Assembly (NCBI GenBank): GCA_963770045.1
Contig: CAVYOD010000033.1
Span: 33,208 to 97,207 of the forward strand
DNA length: 64,000 bases
Reading direction: 5' to 3'
Source of the DNA: CAVYOD01 sp963770045
GTDB lineage: Bacteria; Acidobacteriota; Aminicenantia; Aminicenantales; CAVYOD01
The notes beneath the pieces were generated by a model. That model did not search any database. It saw only the letters and a program-made list of their open reading frames with translations, and was not told the origin of the DNA. Below are positions 26,719 to 36,797 of this stretch, one piece after another (position 1 is the stretch's first letter; every line of letters starts with the position of its first letter). The position numbers were made by a program, and so were the translations under genes.

Positions 26719-26748
26719 AGACGAATTCCAGCCCTGGTTCGTCTTTTT
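26719..26748 (+). terminator. Rho-independent terminator-like hairpin upstream of gyrB
   Basis: AGACGAA (26719-26725) pairs with TTCGTCT (26738-26744) across a 12-base loop and runs into five Ts on the plus strand. No plus-strand gene ends nearby, so it may block antisense or read-through transcription entering gyrB. The rest of the 26648-26879 spacer shows nothing else clear. Confidence 0.5.
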
Positions 26749-26879
26749 AGATGTAGAAAGATCAGGAACTGGTCCAGTCTTGTATCTTTTGATATTTCAA
26801 TAAGTTAAAGTCGGGCTAGCGCGACAGCACGGGACTTGGGAAAGGGACTAATTTTCTTTAAAAAAATGCTTGTTTTTCC

Positions 26880-26908
26880 TTTACTTGGGACCGCTTTTTG
26901 GGTAGAAT
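26880..26908 (+). promoter_or_regulatory. Promoter of gyrB-gyrA
   Basis: TTTACT (26880-26885) and TAGAAT (26903-26908) are separated by 17 bases. A leader of about 70 bases precedes the gyrB ATG at 26986. Confidence 0.6.
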
Positions 26909-26985
26909 AGAAGCCTGAAAATGCCCATTGGGTTATGTGACATTCCTGCCTCAATAACCCTTCCGTTTTTTACAAAAAAACGAAG

Positions 26986-29375
26986 ATGAAAGAAAAAAAA
27001 TATACCGCAGAGAGCATCAAGGTCCTGAAGGGCCTGGAAGCCGTCCGCAAGCGGCCGGCGATGTACGTGGGGAGCACGGGGCCCGAGGGACTTCACCACC
27101 TGGTTTACGAGGTCGTCGACAACAGTATCGACGAAGCTCTGGCCGGCTATTGCACCCAGATCGACGTTTTCATCCACGTCGATGACTCCGTCACCGTGAT
27201 CGATAACGGCCGGGGGATTCCGGTCGAGATGCACAAAAAAGAGAAGAAGTCGGCCGCCGAGGTCGTCATGACCATGCTTCACGCCGGCGGGAAGTTCGAC
27301 GACAAAACCTACAAGGTGTCGGGCGGTCTTCACGGCGTCGGCGTCTCGGTCGTCAACGCCCTGTCCAAGCGGCTGGACCTCGAGGTCAAGCGCGATGGCG
27401 GGATCTATACCCAGAGCTACGAGCGCGGCAATCCCGTCACGAGGCTCAAGCTGGTCGGAAAGACCAAGAAAACCGGCACCAAGATAACTTTCTGGCCGGA
27501 CGACGAGATCTTCGACTCGACCGAATTCAACTTCGAGGTCCTGACCCAACGGATGCGGGAGCTCTCTTTCTTAAACCGGGGGCTGAAGATCACCATCCTG
27601 GACGAGCGGACAAACAAATCCCACGAGTTTCAGTACAAAGGCGGCATCCTGGAGTTTGTCCAATACCTCAACCAGAACAAGAACGTCCTCAACCCGCGGC
27701 CGATCTATTTCGAGTCCCAGAAGGATGACATCCAGGTCGAACTCGCCTTCCAGTACAATTCCGGCTACGCCGAGACGATCTTCACCTTCGTCAACAACAT
27801 CAACACGACCGAAGGCGGCACTCATCTCATCGGCTTCAAGGCGGCCCTGACCCGTTGCATCAACAACTACGCCGTCGCCCACAACCTTTTCAAGGATCTC
27901 TCCGCCGGCACGCATCTCCGGGGACGACACCCGCGAGGGGCTGTGCGCCGTCCTCAGCATCAAGATGAAGGATCCCCAGTTCGAGGGCCAGACCAAGACC
28001 AAGCTGGGAAATTCCGAGGTCAAGGGTATCGTCGAGTCGCTGGTCAACGAGCAGCTCACGGCCTACCTCGAAGAGAACCCGACAAACGCCAAGCGCGTCG
28101 TCATGAAAGCCCTGGACGCGGCCCATGCCCGGGAAGCCGCCCGCAAGGCCAGGGAACTGGCCCGTCGGAAGAGCGTCCTCGAGTCGACGCTCGCTCCCCG
28201 GCAAGCTCGCCGACTGCCAGGAGCGGGACCCGGCCGAGGCAGAGATCTTCATCGTCGAGGGCGATTCGGCCGGCGGCTCAGCCAAACAGGGCCGCGATCG
28301 CCGGTTCCAGGCCATCCTCCCTCTCAAAGGCAAGATCCTCAACGTCGAGAAGGCGACCCCGGAGAAGATCTTCAAGAACGAGGAGATCGGGATGATGATC
28401 GCCGCCCTCGGAACGGGGGCCGAACAATCCGACTTCAACCTGGAAAAGCTCCGCTACCACAAGGTCATCATCATGACCGACGCCGACGTCGACGGATCGC
28501 ACATCCGGACCCTGCTCATGACCTTCTTCTACCGGCAGATGAAGCCGCTTATCGAGCACGGTCACCTCTATATCGCCCAGCCGCCTCTCTACAAGATCAG
28601 TCGTGGCCGGGAAGTCCTCTACCTCAAAGAAGAACGGGCCTATGAGAAATGGATGAACCGGAAGATCTCGGAAGAATTCAAGGTCAAGGTCAAGGGCCAG
28701 AAGGAAGTCTTCGAGGGCGAAAAGTTCCGGAAGTTTTTCCTGCGGATCATTCAGAAAAAGAATTTCATCCAATTCCTGGAACGGAAGTGCTACCCGTTTT
28801 TCATGGTCGAGCTCCTGATCAAGGAGGGGGTCGCCGACCTCGAATTCCTCCAGAACAAAAAGAACATGAAGAGAATCCAGGCACTCATCGAGCAGAAGGG
28901 CCTGAGCACCCAGCTCACCCAGGACGAAGAGTACGGTTCCTATGAGATCGCCGCCAAGTTCCAGATCAACGGCATGTCCCTCACCTCCAGGATCAACCTG
29001 GACTTGATCAACTCGACGGAATACAAAAACCTGTTCCGGATCGTGAAAGAGCTCGAAGAGTTCCGTCCGCCCTATGAGGTCATCAGCGACTCCGAGACGG
29101 TGACGCTCGAAAACGAGAACAAACTCCTCGAATATCTCGTCGAGAAAGGGAAGAAGGGAGTTTCCATCCAAAGGTACAAGGGTTTGGGCGAGATGGCCCC
29201 CGAACAACTCTGGAAGACAACCATGAACCCCGAGAATCGGGCTCTCCTCAAGGTCTCGGTTCAGGACGCCGTCGAGGCGGACAAGGTGTTCTCGATTCTG
29301 ATGGGAGATGAAGTCGAGCAGCGCCGGGAGTTCATCGAAAGCAATGCCCTGATGGCCCAAAACCTGGACATCTAG
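26986..29375 (+). CDS. gyrB: DNA gyrase subunit B (two frameshifts)
   Basis: ATPase subunit of gyrase. Frame 1 runs to about 27912 and holds the GHKL ATPase domain: NSIDEALAGY, DNGRGIPVEMHK, HAGGKFDDKTYKVSGGLHGVG. The frame then shifts near 27912, continues as SGDDTREGLCAVLSIKMKDP, and shifts again near 28195 into LPGKLADCQERDP. The TOPRIM part (IFIVEGDSAGGSAKQGRDR, TDADVDGSHI) and the C-terminus (QRYKGLGEM) are intact. The second break contains a four-base CTCG surplus. An essential gene with two frameshifts most likely reflects consensus errors. gyrA follows 22 bases later. Confidence 0.93.
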
Positions 29376-29397
29376 GAAGCGATGATCAGTTCATAAG

Positions 29398-31914
29398 ATG
29401 GCCAAAGAAAAAAAAGACAAAAAAGCCGAGCCCGGCCCGGTCGACGAGAAAGACAAGAAGGCTCAGCCGGACGAGAAACCCGCCCCTCCTCCCGCCGCGG
29501 CCGACCTCTCGGTCGTGAGTCTCGAGGAGGAGATGAAGAAATCCTACCTCGATTACGCCATGAGCGTCATCATCGGCCGCGCCATCCCGGACATCAAGGA
29601 CGGGCTCAAGCCTGTCCACCGCCGCGTTCTCTACGCCATGTACGAATCGGGGACGACCCACAACAAGCCCTACAAGAAGTCGGCCCGCATCGTCGGCGAC
29701 GTCATCGGCAAGTACCATCCTCACGGCGACCAGGCCGCCTATGACACCCTGGTCCGGATGGCCCAGGACTTCAGTCTGCGCTACCTCCTGGTCGACGGTC
29801 AGGGGAACTTCGGCTCCGTCGACGGCGATCCGCCGGCGGCCATGCGCTACACCGAAGTCCGGATGTCCAAGCTGGCCGGCGAGCTGCTCGCGGACATCGA
29901 AAAGGACACGGTCAATTTCGTCCCCAATTACGATGAGAGCCTGACCATGCCGGAGGTCCTCCCGGCCAAGTTCCCCAACCTTCTGGTCAACGGCGGTTCG
30001 GGGATCGCCGTCGGGATGGCCACCAACATCCCGCCCCACAACCTGGGCGAAGTCATTGACGGACTCGTCTATCTCATCCAGCATCCGAACGCGAGCCTCG
30101 ACAAGATCATGGAATTCATTCCCGGTCCGGATTTTCCGACGGGTGGATACATCTTCAACAAGCAAGGGATTCGCGACGCCTACAGAGAAGGCAAGGGCGT
30201 CATCAGCCTGCGCGCCAAGACAGTCATCGAGCGCGGGGACAAGGGAGAGAGGGACCGGATCGTGGTCACCGAGATTCCCTATGCGGTCAATAAGTCCAGG
30301 CTGCTCGAAGTCATCGCCGATCTGGTCAACGCGAAAAAACTCGAGGGCATCGCCGATATCCGCGACGAATCCGACCGAGAAGGGATCCGGATGGTCGTCG
30401 AGGTGAAGAAGGGGGACCTGCCCGAGATCATCCTCAATAACCTCTATAAGCACACTTCTCTCCAAACATCATTCGGTATCACCATGCTGGCCATCGTCGA
30501 AAAGCAGCCCAAGACTCTCAACCTCATCGACATCATGAAGTACTTCATCTCCCACCGCCAGGATGTCATCCGCCGGCGGACGAGGTTTGACCTCAAGAAG
30601 GCCGAGCACCGGGCCCACATTTTGGAGGGGCTGACCATCGCCCTGGACCACCTCGACGCCATCATCAAGCTCATCCGCTCGTCCAAGAGCGTCGAGGAGG
30701 CGCGCACCGGCTTGATCGAACGGTTCAAGCTCTCTCCCATCCAGGCCCAGGCGATCCTGGAGATGCAACTCCAGAAGCTGACCCGGCTGGAGAGGGATAA
30801 GATCGTCCAGGAGTACAAGGAGGTCAAGGCGCTCATCGTCAAGCTTCGCAAGATCCTGGGCTCGGACCAGCTCATCCAGGAGATCATCGTCGACGAGCTG
30901 AAACAGATCAAAGAGGAGTACGGGGATGAGCGGCGCACCGAGATCCGCGACGAGACCGTCTCCGACCTCCGCCCCGAAGACCTGATCAAAGAAGAGGACG
31001 TAGCTGTCGTCTACACCTCGTCGGGGTATATCAAGCGGACCTCCCTCACCGCCTATCACTTCCAGAGCAGGGGCGGCAAGGGCCGCAGGGGCATCGAGAT
31101 GAAAGCCGAGGATGTGGTGGAGAGCATCTTCATCGGTTCCACCCACAGTTTTCTCCTCGTCTTCAGCAACCAGGGCCGGCTTTATTGGCTCAAGGCCTTG
31201 GAAGTCCCGGACGTCGGTCCGGCCGGCCGGGGCAAGGCGATCGCCAACCTGATCGAGTTCAACCCGGATGAGAAGGTCCGCTCGATCGTGGCTGTCAAGG
31301 AATTCCGGGACGACCAGAACATCGTCATGCTGGCCACGAACGGGTTGATCAAGAAAACCCGGCTCAGCGAGTTTAAGAATGTCCGCCGGGGAGGCATCCT
31401 GGCCATGTCCCTCCGGCCGAAGTCGGCTCTGTTCATGGCCAAACTGACCGACGGCAAGAACGATATTATCATCGGCACCAAACTCGGCCGGGCGATCCGG
31501 TTCAAAGAGAGCGAAATCCGCCCCATGGGACGCCAGGCGGCGGGGGTAAAGGCCGTCCGCCTCAAGCCCAAGGACGCCGTCATCGGGATGATCGTGATCA
31601 GGCCCGACGACAAATTTGTCTTCACCGCGAGCGAGAGAGGCTACGGAAAAAAGACGGCCGTCGAACAGTATCCGCGGCACAGAAGGGGAGGTCAGGGAGT
31701 CCTCAACCTCCGGGTGAATGCAAGGATAGGAAGCGCGCTGGCTGTGGTCGGAATCCAAGAAGAAGAGCTTTTGATCATCACCCAGGAAGGGAAGGTCATC
31801 CGCATCAAGACAACCCAGTTCAGGTCGGTCGGCCGGGCCACCCAGGGTGTGCGCATCATCAATCTGGACGAGAAAGACCGCGTCTGCTCCGTCGCCAAAG
31901 TCAGGGAAAGCTAA
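29398..31914 (+). CDS. gyrA: DNA gyrase subunit A
   Basis: DNA-cleaving subunit, 838 aa. A 35-residue Lys/Glu/Pro-rich extension precedes the usual start (EEEMKKSYLDYAMSVIIGRA). The catalytic Tyr is in AAMRYTEVRM. The C-terminal wrapping domain carries a slightly altered GyrA box, QSRGGKG for QRRGGKG, which supports gyrase over topoisomerase IV. In the quinolone-binding region HGDQAAYDT replaces HGDSAVYDT, so the position equivalent to E. coli Ser83 is Gln while Asp87 is kept. It is encoded directly behind gyrB. Confidence 0.96.
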   Translation: MAKEKKDKKAEPGPVDEKDKKAQPDEKPAPPPAAADLSVVSLEEEMKKSYLDYAMSVIIGRAIPDIKDGLKPVHRRVLYAMYESGTTHNKPYKKSARIVGDVIGKYHPHGDQAAYDTLVRMAQDFSLRYLLVDGQGNFGSVDGDPPAAMRYTEVRMSKLAGELLADIEKDTVNFVPNYDESLTMPEVLPAKFPNLLVNGGSGIAVGMATNIPPHNLGEVIDGLVYLIQHPNASLDKIMEFIPGPDFPTGGYIFNKQGIRDAYREGKGVISLRAKTVIERGDKGERDRIVVTEIPYAVNKSRLLEVIADLVNAKKLEGIADIRDESDREGIRMVVEVKKGDLPEIILNNLYKHTSLQTSFGITMLAIVEKQPKTLNLIDIMKYFISHRQDVIRRRTRFDLKKAEHRAHILEGLTIALDHLDAIIKLIRSSKSVEEARTGLIERFKLSPIQAQAILEMQLQKLTRLERDKIVQEYKEVKALIVKLRKILGSDQLIQEIIVDELKQIKEEYGDERRTEIRDETVSDLRPEDLIKEEDVAVVYTSSGYIKRTSLTAYHFQSRGGKGRRGIEMKAEDVVESIFIGSTHSFLLVFSNQGRLYWLKALEVPDVGPAGRGKAIANLIEFNPDEKVRSIVAVKEFRDDQNIVMLATNGLIKKTRLSEFKNVRRGGILAMSLRPKSALFMAKLTDGKNDIIIGTKLGRAIRFKESEIRPMGRQAAGVKAVRLKPKDAVIGMIVIRPDDKFVFTASERGYGKKTAVEQYPRHRRGGQGVLNLRVNARIGSALAVVGIQEEELLIITQEGKVIRIKTTQFRSVGRATQGVRIINLDEKDRVCSVAKVRES

Positions 31915-31920
31915 AAAGAC

Positions 31921-31931
31921 GTCTATCTCGT
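31921..31931 (+). repeat. Copy of dispersed 11-mer GTCTATCTCGT
   Basis: Six bases after the gyrA stop. It is followed by CCTCTCGTCTATTCCGTCGT, a run of imperfect CGTCT units. Confidence 0.65.
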
Positions 31932-32006
31932 CCTCTCGTCTATTCCGTCGTCTCGCCATCTCATCAAAAAAAGTGAGGAGTTTAAGAATCTTTCAGTTCG
32001 CTTTTT

Positions 32007-32036
32007 ACTGCTCAGTGCTCACCGCTCACAGCTCAC
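32007..32036. repeat. GTGAGC/GCTCAC heptamer-like repeat cluster A
   Basis: Plus-strand text ACTGCTCAGTGCTCACCGCTCACAGCTCAC is made of near-7-base CTCAC/GTGAG units. The same units occur in the other intergenic clusters at 33946, 36722, 36959 and 40481. Function unknown. Confidence 0.6.
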
Positions 32037-32104
32037 TTTCTTTTGACGAGAGAGACGGGATACACTTCATCTGGATTTTGTTTTGGACGAGATTGACGTT
32101 TTCC

Positions 32105-32134
32105 TTGACAAAGAAATATCTTCAATTCTACAAT
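32105..32134 (+). promoter_or_regulatory. Promoter of the acyl-CoA synthetase gene
   Basis: TTGACA (32105-32110) and TACAAT (32129-32134) are separated by 18 bases, with the GGAGGAGGGA ribosome site and ATG 32160 following. Confidence 0.72.
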
Positions 32135-32159
32135 GGGGCCACTTTGGGAGGAGGGAGAA

Positions 32160-33941
32160 ATGATTGATACTCTTGGCCAATCGCTCCTCAATTCGATCAA
32201 ATCATTCCCAAAAAGCGAGTTTTTGCTTTACAAAAAAGAAGGGAAGTACGTCCCGATTTCCATGGCCGAATTCGCCGATGAGGTGAAATTCCTTTGTTTC
32301 GGGCTCAAGGCGCTCGGACTCCAGAAGGGGGATAAGCTGGTCATCCTGTCCGAAAATAGGCCGGAGTGGGTGATGGTTGACTACGCCAACCTATGCGCCG
32401 GAGGCATCACCGTCCCCATCTATACGACGCTTGTGCCCGAACAAGTCAAATACATCGTCGATAATTGCGACGCTCAAATCGTTGTCTGTTCGAACTCCTC
32501 TCAGTGGGAGAAGATCAAGACGGTGAGGCAGGATCTCACGAAGGTGCGCCACTTTATTACCCTTGGGGAGGAGGCGCCCGAGGGCGTTTTGTCCTATTCC
32601 CAGGTCCTCGACAAAGGAAAGGCGATGGCTGCGACGGAGCCGGGGCTCTTTGAAAGAATGGTTCTGGCCCTGAATCAAGATGACGATGCCTCGATCATCT
32701 ATACGTCGGGCACGACGGGGATACCCAAAGGCGTCGTCCTGACTCATATCAATTTTTTGAGCAATATCAAAACAGTGGCGGAAATTATCGAGTTTTCTTT
32801 TAAAGATACCGTTCTTTCTTTTTTGCCACTCTCTCACGTTCTTGAGAGGATGGTCATGTTCACCTACGTTTATCGGGGCTGCACGATCGCTTTCGCCGAA
32901 AGTACGGAGACCGTCGCCGAAAACCTCCTTGAAGTCAGGCCTCAGATCATGGTCAGCGTCCCCCGGGTCTTTGAAAAAATCTATTCCAAGGTCATGGACA
33001 ACGTCCTGTCCAGCTCGGGTCTGAAAAAGAAGATCTTCTTCTGGGCCGTAAGAGTCGGAAAAGCCTACGGCAGGAAAAAACTCCGCCGACAGCCCGTCTC
33101 CGCCTTTCTCCGGTTCAAACGGAATCTTGCCCACCGGCTCGTTTTCTCAAAAATCATCGAGCGGACGGGGGGTCGAGTCCGGTTTTTTGTTTCGGGCGGG
33201 GCTCCGCTCTCCAAGGACATCGCCGAGTTCTTTTATGCTCTCGGGCTCGTCGTCCTCGAGGGCTATGGCCTCACCGAAACCGCTCCGGTGCTGGCCGTGA
33301 ACACTTTTCAGGATCTGAAGTTCGGCACGGTCGGCAAGCCGATCCCGGGGATCGAGCTCAAGATCGCTTCGGACGGCGAGATTCTGGCCAAGGGACCCAA
33401 TGTCATGAAAGGGTATTACAAAAAAGAAGCCGAGACCAGGGAAGCAATCGAGGACGGCTGGTTCAAGACCGGCGACATCGGCTACCTGGACGAAGAGGGT
33501 TTCCTGGTGATCACCGACCGGAAGAAGGACCTGATCGTGACCTCGGGCGGGAAGAATGTCGCTCCCCAGCCCATCGAGAACCTCCTCAAGACCAACTCCT
33601 ACATCTCCAACGCCGTGGTCCTGGGAGATAGAAAGAGGTTCATCTCCGCCCTCATCGTTCCCAACTTCGAGAAGCTCGAGGAATATGCCAAGTTCAACAG
33701 CATCACTTACCGCGAGCGGATCGACCTCGTCCGGGATAAACGGATCGTCAGTTTTCTCAAATCCGAAGTGGACCGGGCGACGCCCAACCTCGCCTCCTAC
33801 GAGAGAGTCAAGAAGATCTCGCTCCTCGATCGGGATTTCGAGATCGAAAGAGGGGAAATGACACCGACCCTCAAGGTCAAGCGCAACCATGTCGAGGAGA
33901 AGTACCGGGATCTGATCGAAGCCATGTACAGGGAAGAATAA
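32160..33941 (+). CDS. fadD: Long-chain fatty-acid--CoA ligase (AMP-forming)
   Basis: Activates fatty acids to acyl-CoA via an acyl-adenylate. It is 593 aa from ATG 32160, which has a strong GGAGGAGGGA site; the in-frame ATG at 32133 lies inside the promoter. The P-loop YTSGTTGIPKGV is near residue 180, EGYGLTETAP near 367, and the ATP/hinge motif GWFKTGDIGYLDEEGF near 434, followed by DRKKDLIVTSGGKNVAPQPIE. The C-terminal Lys-bearing region is kept (PTLKVKRNHVEEKY). The bacterial bubblegum/AcsL-like branch fits; chain length is not predictable. Confidence 0.9.
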   Translation: MIDTLGQSLLNSIKSFPKSEFLLYKKEGKYVPISMAEFADEVKFLCFGLKALGLQKGDKLVILSENRPEWVMVDYANLCAGGITVPIYTTLVPEQVKYIVDNCDAQIVVCSNSSQWEKIKTVRQDLTKVRHFITLGEEAPEGVLSYSQVLDKGKAMAATEPGLFERMVLALNQDDDASIIYTSGTTGIPKGVVLTHINFLSNIKTVAEIIEFSFKDTVLSFLPLSHVLERMVMFTYVYRGCTIAFAESTETVAENLLEVRPQIMVSVPRVFEKIYSKVMDNVLSSSGLKKKIFFWAVRVGKAYGRKKLRRQPVSAFLRFKRNLAHRLVFSKIIERTGGRVRFFVSGGAPLSKDIAEFFYALGLVVLEGYGLTETAPVLAVNTFQDLKFGTVGKPIPGIELKIASDGEILAKGPNVMKGYYKKEAETREAIEDGWFKTGDIGYLDEEGFLVITDRKKDLIVTSGGKNVAPQPIENLLKTNSYISNAVVLGDRKRFISALIVPNFEKLEEYAKFNSITYRERIDLVRDKRIVSFLKSEVDRATPNLASYERVKKISLLDRDFEIERGEMTPTLKVKRNHVEEKYRDLIEAMYREE

Positions 33942-33945
33942 CCTG

Positions 33946-33976
33946 GAGTGAGCACTGAGCTGTGAGGAGTGAGGAG
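33946..33976. repeat. GTGAGC repeat cluster B
   Basis: GAGTGAGCACTGAGCTGTGAGGAGTGAGGAG, five bases after the acyl-CoA synthetase stop, in the spacer to the convergent CocE-type gene. Confidence 0.55.
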
Positions 33977-34048
33977 TCCAGCACCGGCGGATGATTTTAT
34001 CGGGATCGGACGCAGCGGATCTTGGGAACAGACCAACCTGTCGGCCGA

Positions 34049-35813
34049 TCAACTTTTTTTGGGTGGTACGATCGGCAAAACAACGTGAGAAGGATGAGCC
34101 TTGTCGTGGTAGATTTTCTGGTTTGCGATCTGGAGTTTTGTCGCCCGGGCCAGGTCCTCTCCGGTCTGGGCGTTACGGTCGTATTTGGGGAAAGCCGAAG
34201 AGGCGATCTGAAGCCTGATACGGTGTCCCTTCTTGAAGGTCTGACAGGTATTCCATAGGTCTATGGTGTAAGGATAGATCTTGCCGGGCTCGATGAGCGA
34301 AGGCTTTTCCATTCCATCCCGGTAGCGCGCCCTCACCATCCCGTCGATCAGGCGCTGGGCGAATCCATCCGGCCAGACATCGAGAAGGAGGCCCATAAAA
34401 TCGGTGTCCTTGGCCGTTGAGGAGGCGTAGAGCTGGACTTTGATCGGACCGCAGACGGTCAGGTCTTCGGCCAGAGGCCTCACTCGTGTAGACGAGGACA
34501 TCGTCCCGCCGCTCGACCGACCGGTAATCATCAGCGCTCCCTATCTGGGCAAAGGACGGCTCGGTCACGAACGGGACCGGGTGCTCGGGATCGCCGGTGT
34601 AGCCGTCGGTCGGCTCGGCTCCCGGAAGGACCGGCGACAGAGTGCCGTCGCCGAAAAGGCTGTTGGCTCTCCCCCGGCTGTGGATGTAATACTTTGTCCA
34701 GCTCGTCCGGGCGATCGGCCATTCTTTCTCATCGGTCCATTTGTTTTCGCCCATGACGAAGATTCGCACCGGGGGGTCGGACATGATCCCGGAGTCTTGT
34801 CCTTTGAGCCAGTAGTCAAACCAGCGTTTCAGATAGCCGTTGAGGTCGATCGTGCCGCTCGGGCCGAAGTCAACCTCGCCGAGCTTCGAGGTGGAGTTGA
34901 TGGCGTGAGGCCAGGGTCCCATCATGATTTTCTGTTTGTTCCGGACATCTTCCGGCCCGCGCGTCGTCATGCCGATATAGTTGAGGGGTGTCCCGATCTG
35001 CTCGTCGTCATACCAGCCCGAGATGTGAAGCACGGGCACCTTGACCCGGTCATATTTGTTTTGGTAACGCATGGGCTCCCAGTAGGCGTCGAGCTGGGGA
35101 TGGTCGAGATCTTCTTTCCAGGCGGGCACTGGGCGTCCCATGGCTTCATCCATCGTGTAGAGGGGGAGGTGCTTCTGGATCTTTGTCCAGTCCACGGCGT
35201 CCATGTTCTGGCTGAGATGGCCGGAGGTCATATGAAACCAGCTGATGTCCATCGGCAGGTGCGTCCCCGTCGGCCACTCCACAAACGGGTCGGAGGGAGT
35301 GACCATGGCCGCCATGGTCACCAGGTGGGGAGGCTGCAGGACGGCGGTCAGCCACTGAATCCGCCCGAGATAGGAGCCGCCGGTCGTGCCCACCTTTCCG
35401 GTCGACCAGGGCTGGGCCGCGCACCACTCGATCGCGTCATACCCGTCCCGGCCGTCGTTGCGATAAGGCACGAAGACACCGTCGGAATCGCCTCTGCCCC
35501 GGACGTCCATGGCCACAAAGACATAGCCGTGCTCTGCCCAGTAGCGGCCCGATTTGAGGGCCCCGGTCTTGGTGTAGGGCGTCCGGGATAAGATCACCGG
35601 AAATTTTCCTTCCGCATCAGGCCGGTAGAGGTCGGCCGAGAGCTCGACCCCGTCCCGCATCTTGACCCGGACATTGAATTCGATCTTGAGGTCGAAAGTC
35701 TGGTCCGGGGTGACGGCGGACTTTTGTGCCTCCGAACCCGCCCCGGCCGGGAAAACCAAAAAACCCACGATCACAGAAACCATGAGAATAAGAGAAAAGA
35801 ATCTGTTTTTCAC
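34049..35813 (-). CDS. CocE/NonD-family hydrolase (X-Pro dipeptidyl-peptidase-like), one frameshift
   Basis: An exported alpha/beta hydrolase with signal peptide (FFSLILMVSVIVGFLVFPAGAG). The nucleophile elbow is GTTGGSYLGRIQWL near residue 140, with GRGDSDGVFVPYRNDGRDGY upstream typical of CocE. The His-bearing part includes GPWPHAIN. The frame breaks near 34477, one extra G in GAGGCC. Past it the C-terminal jelly-roll domain resumes (LAEDLTVCGPIKVQLYASS), with RIRLQIASSAFPKYDRN near the end. About 588 residues when joined. The substrate is unknown; acyl or peptide esters are typical. Confidence 0.85.
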
Positions 35814-35846
35814 GTTTTTCCTCCGGCCTCGACGGCCTGTCCCTTT

Positions 35847-36575
35847 TTATTTCTTCTTTTGTTCCGGGGGTGTTTTGACCCAGTACAAAATCCGGCCGCA
35901 ATTCTCGCAGAGGATGAGCTTCTTGGTGTCCCGGAGCTCGTTCAGCACTTGCGGCCGTATCCGCATGTGGCACATCGAGCAGAAATCTCCATTGACGGGG
36001 GACAGGGCCACTCCGCTTTTTTTGAAGGAGATTCTCTGATAGAGGGCAATCTGGTCGGAGGGGACTTGGGGGAGGAGGCTGTCTTTTTCAGCGGTCAGCT
36101 TTTCGATCTTGGCTTCCATCTCCACTTTCTTCTGCTTGAGGATGTCCTGTTCTTTGAGCAGGTTTTCTTCTTCCTGTTGGTGTCGTCTGGTCGCAGCCCG
36201 GATTTCCTCTTCGATGTCATCAGCCGCCAGCATTTCGCTGATCACTTCTTCTTCCATCGAATCGACCGAGTGCTGGGCTTCCTCTATTTCCTTGAGCAGG
36301 GTGGTGTATTCTTTGTTTGTTTTGACTCCATTAAGCTGGCGTTTGTATTTTGTGATCTGGACCTTGATGTCCTTGACCTTCCCCTCCTGCTCCCGCCGTT
36401 TTTTCTGGTTCAGGGCCAGTCTCTCTCTGGCTTGGGCGACTTCCTTGGAGCCGGCTTCGATCCTCTTGTGGATGTCTTCGAGAAGGGAGGGGATGCCGTC
36501 GAGGAATACGCTGAGGTGTCTGATTTCGGAATCGAGATGTTGGAGGCTGATCAGCTTCTCGAACTCGATATCCAC
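35847..36575 (-). CDS. Coiled-coil protein with C-terminal C4 zinc ribbon
   Basis: A soluble protein of 242 aa. Residues ~1-175 are almost entirely coiled coil (repeated Glu/Lys/Gln heptads). The C-terminus holds a zinc ribbon, CSMCHMRI and CENCGRIL, four Cys spaced as two CxxC knuckles. The family includes the chlamydial CT398/CdsZ proteins, linked there to sigma-54 and type III secretion. Whether that role applies here is unknown. A tRNA lies directly upstream on the same strand. Confidence 0.82.
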   Translation of the reverse strand: MDIEFEKLISLQHLDSEIRHLSVFLDGIPSLLEDIHKRIEAGSKEVAQARERLALNQKKRREQEGKVKDIKVQITKYKRQLNGVKTNKEYTTLLKEIEEAQHSVDSMEEEVISEMLAADDIEEEIRAATRRHQQEEENLLKEQDILKQKKVEMEAKIEKLTAEKDSLLPQVPSDQIALYQRISFKKSGVALSPVNGDFCSMCHMRIRPQVLNELRDTKKLILCENCGRILYWVKTPPEQKKK

Positions 36576-36595
36576 ATCTTTCCCTCAAGGTTAAA

Positions 36596-36667
36596 TGGGC
36601 CTACCAGGATTCGAACCTGGGACCTGCCGGTTATGAGCCGGTAGCTCTACCGCTGAGCTATAGGCCC
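36596..36667 (-). tRNA. tRNA with anticodon CAU (elongator Met or Ile2)
   Basis: A complete cloverleaf on the minus strand: acceptor GGGCCTA/TAGGCCC, D arm GCTCAGCGGTAGAGC, anticodon loop CTCATAA, T arm CCAGGTTCGAATCCTGG, discriminator A. No CCA is encoded. The first anticodon-stem pair is an A-C mismatch. The absence of initiator-tRNA features (first pair G-C) favours elongator Met or a TilS-modified Ile2, which sequence alone does not separate. Confidence 0.93.
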
Positions 36668-36721
36668 TTGAATTTTGTTTATAACATTTATTAGATACCA
36701 AGTCAATTTAAGGAAAAAGAG

Positions 36722-36797
36722 GTGAGCAAGAGTGAGAAGTGAGCAGTGAGCAGTTAAAAAAGAGAGTGAGACTGAGCTGTGAGCGGTGAGCAGTTAA
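36722..36797. repeat. GTGAGCAGTGAGCAGTT repeat cluster C
   Basis: The spacer between the tRNA and rpoD holds GTGAGCAGTGAGCAGTTAAAAAA and, after 20 bases, TGAGCGGTGAGCAGTTAAAAAAA. So a ~17-base unit with A-tail occurs twice. No gene is supported anywhere in 36668-36986. Confidence 0.65.

Noticed and set aside
30469..31959. Leftward open frame over gyrA
   Set aside because: Antisense shadow caused by GC-rich codons; gyrA is unambiguous on the other strand.
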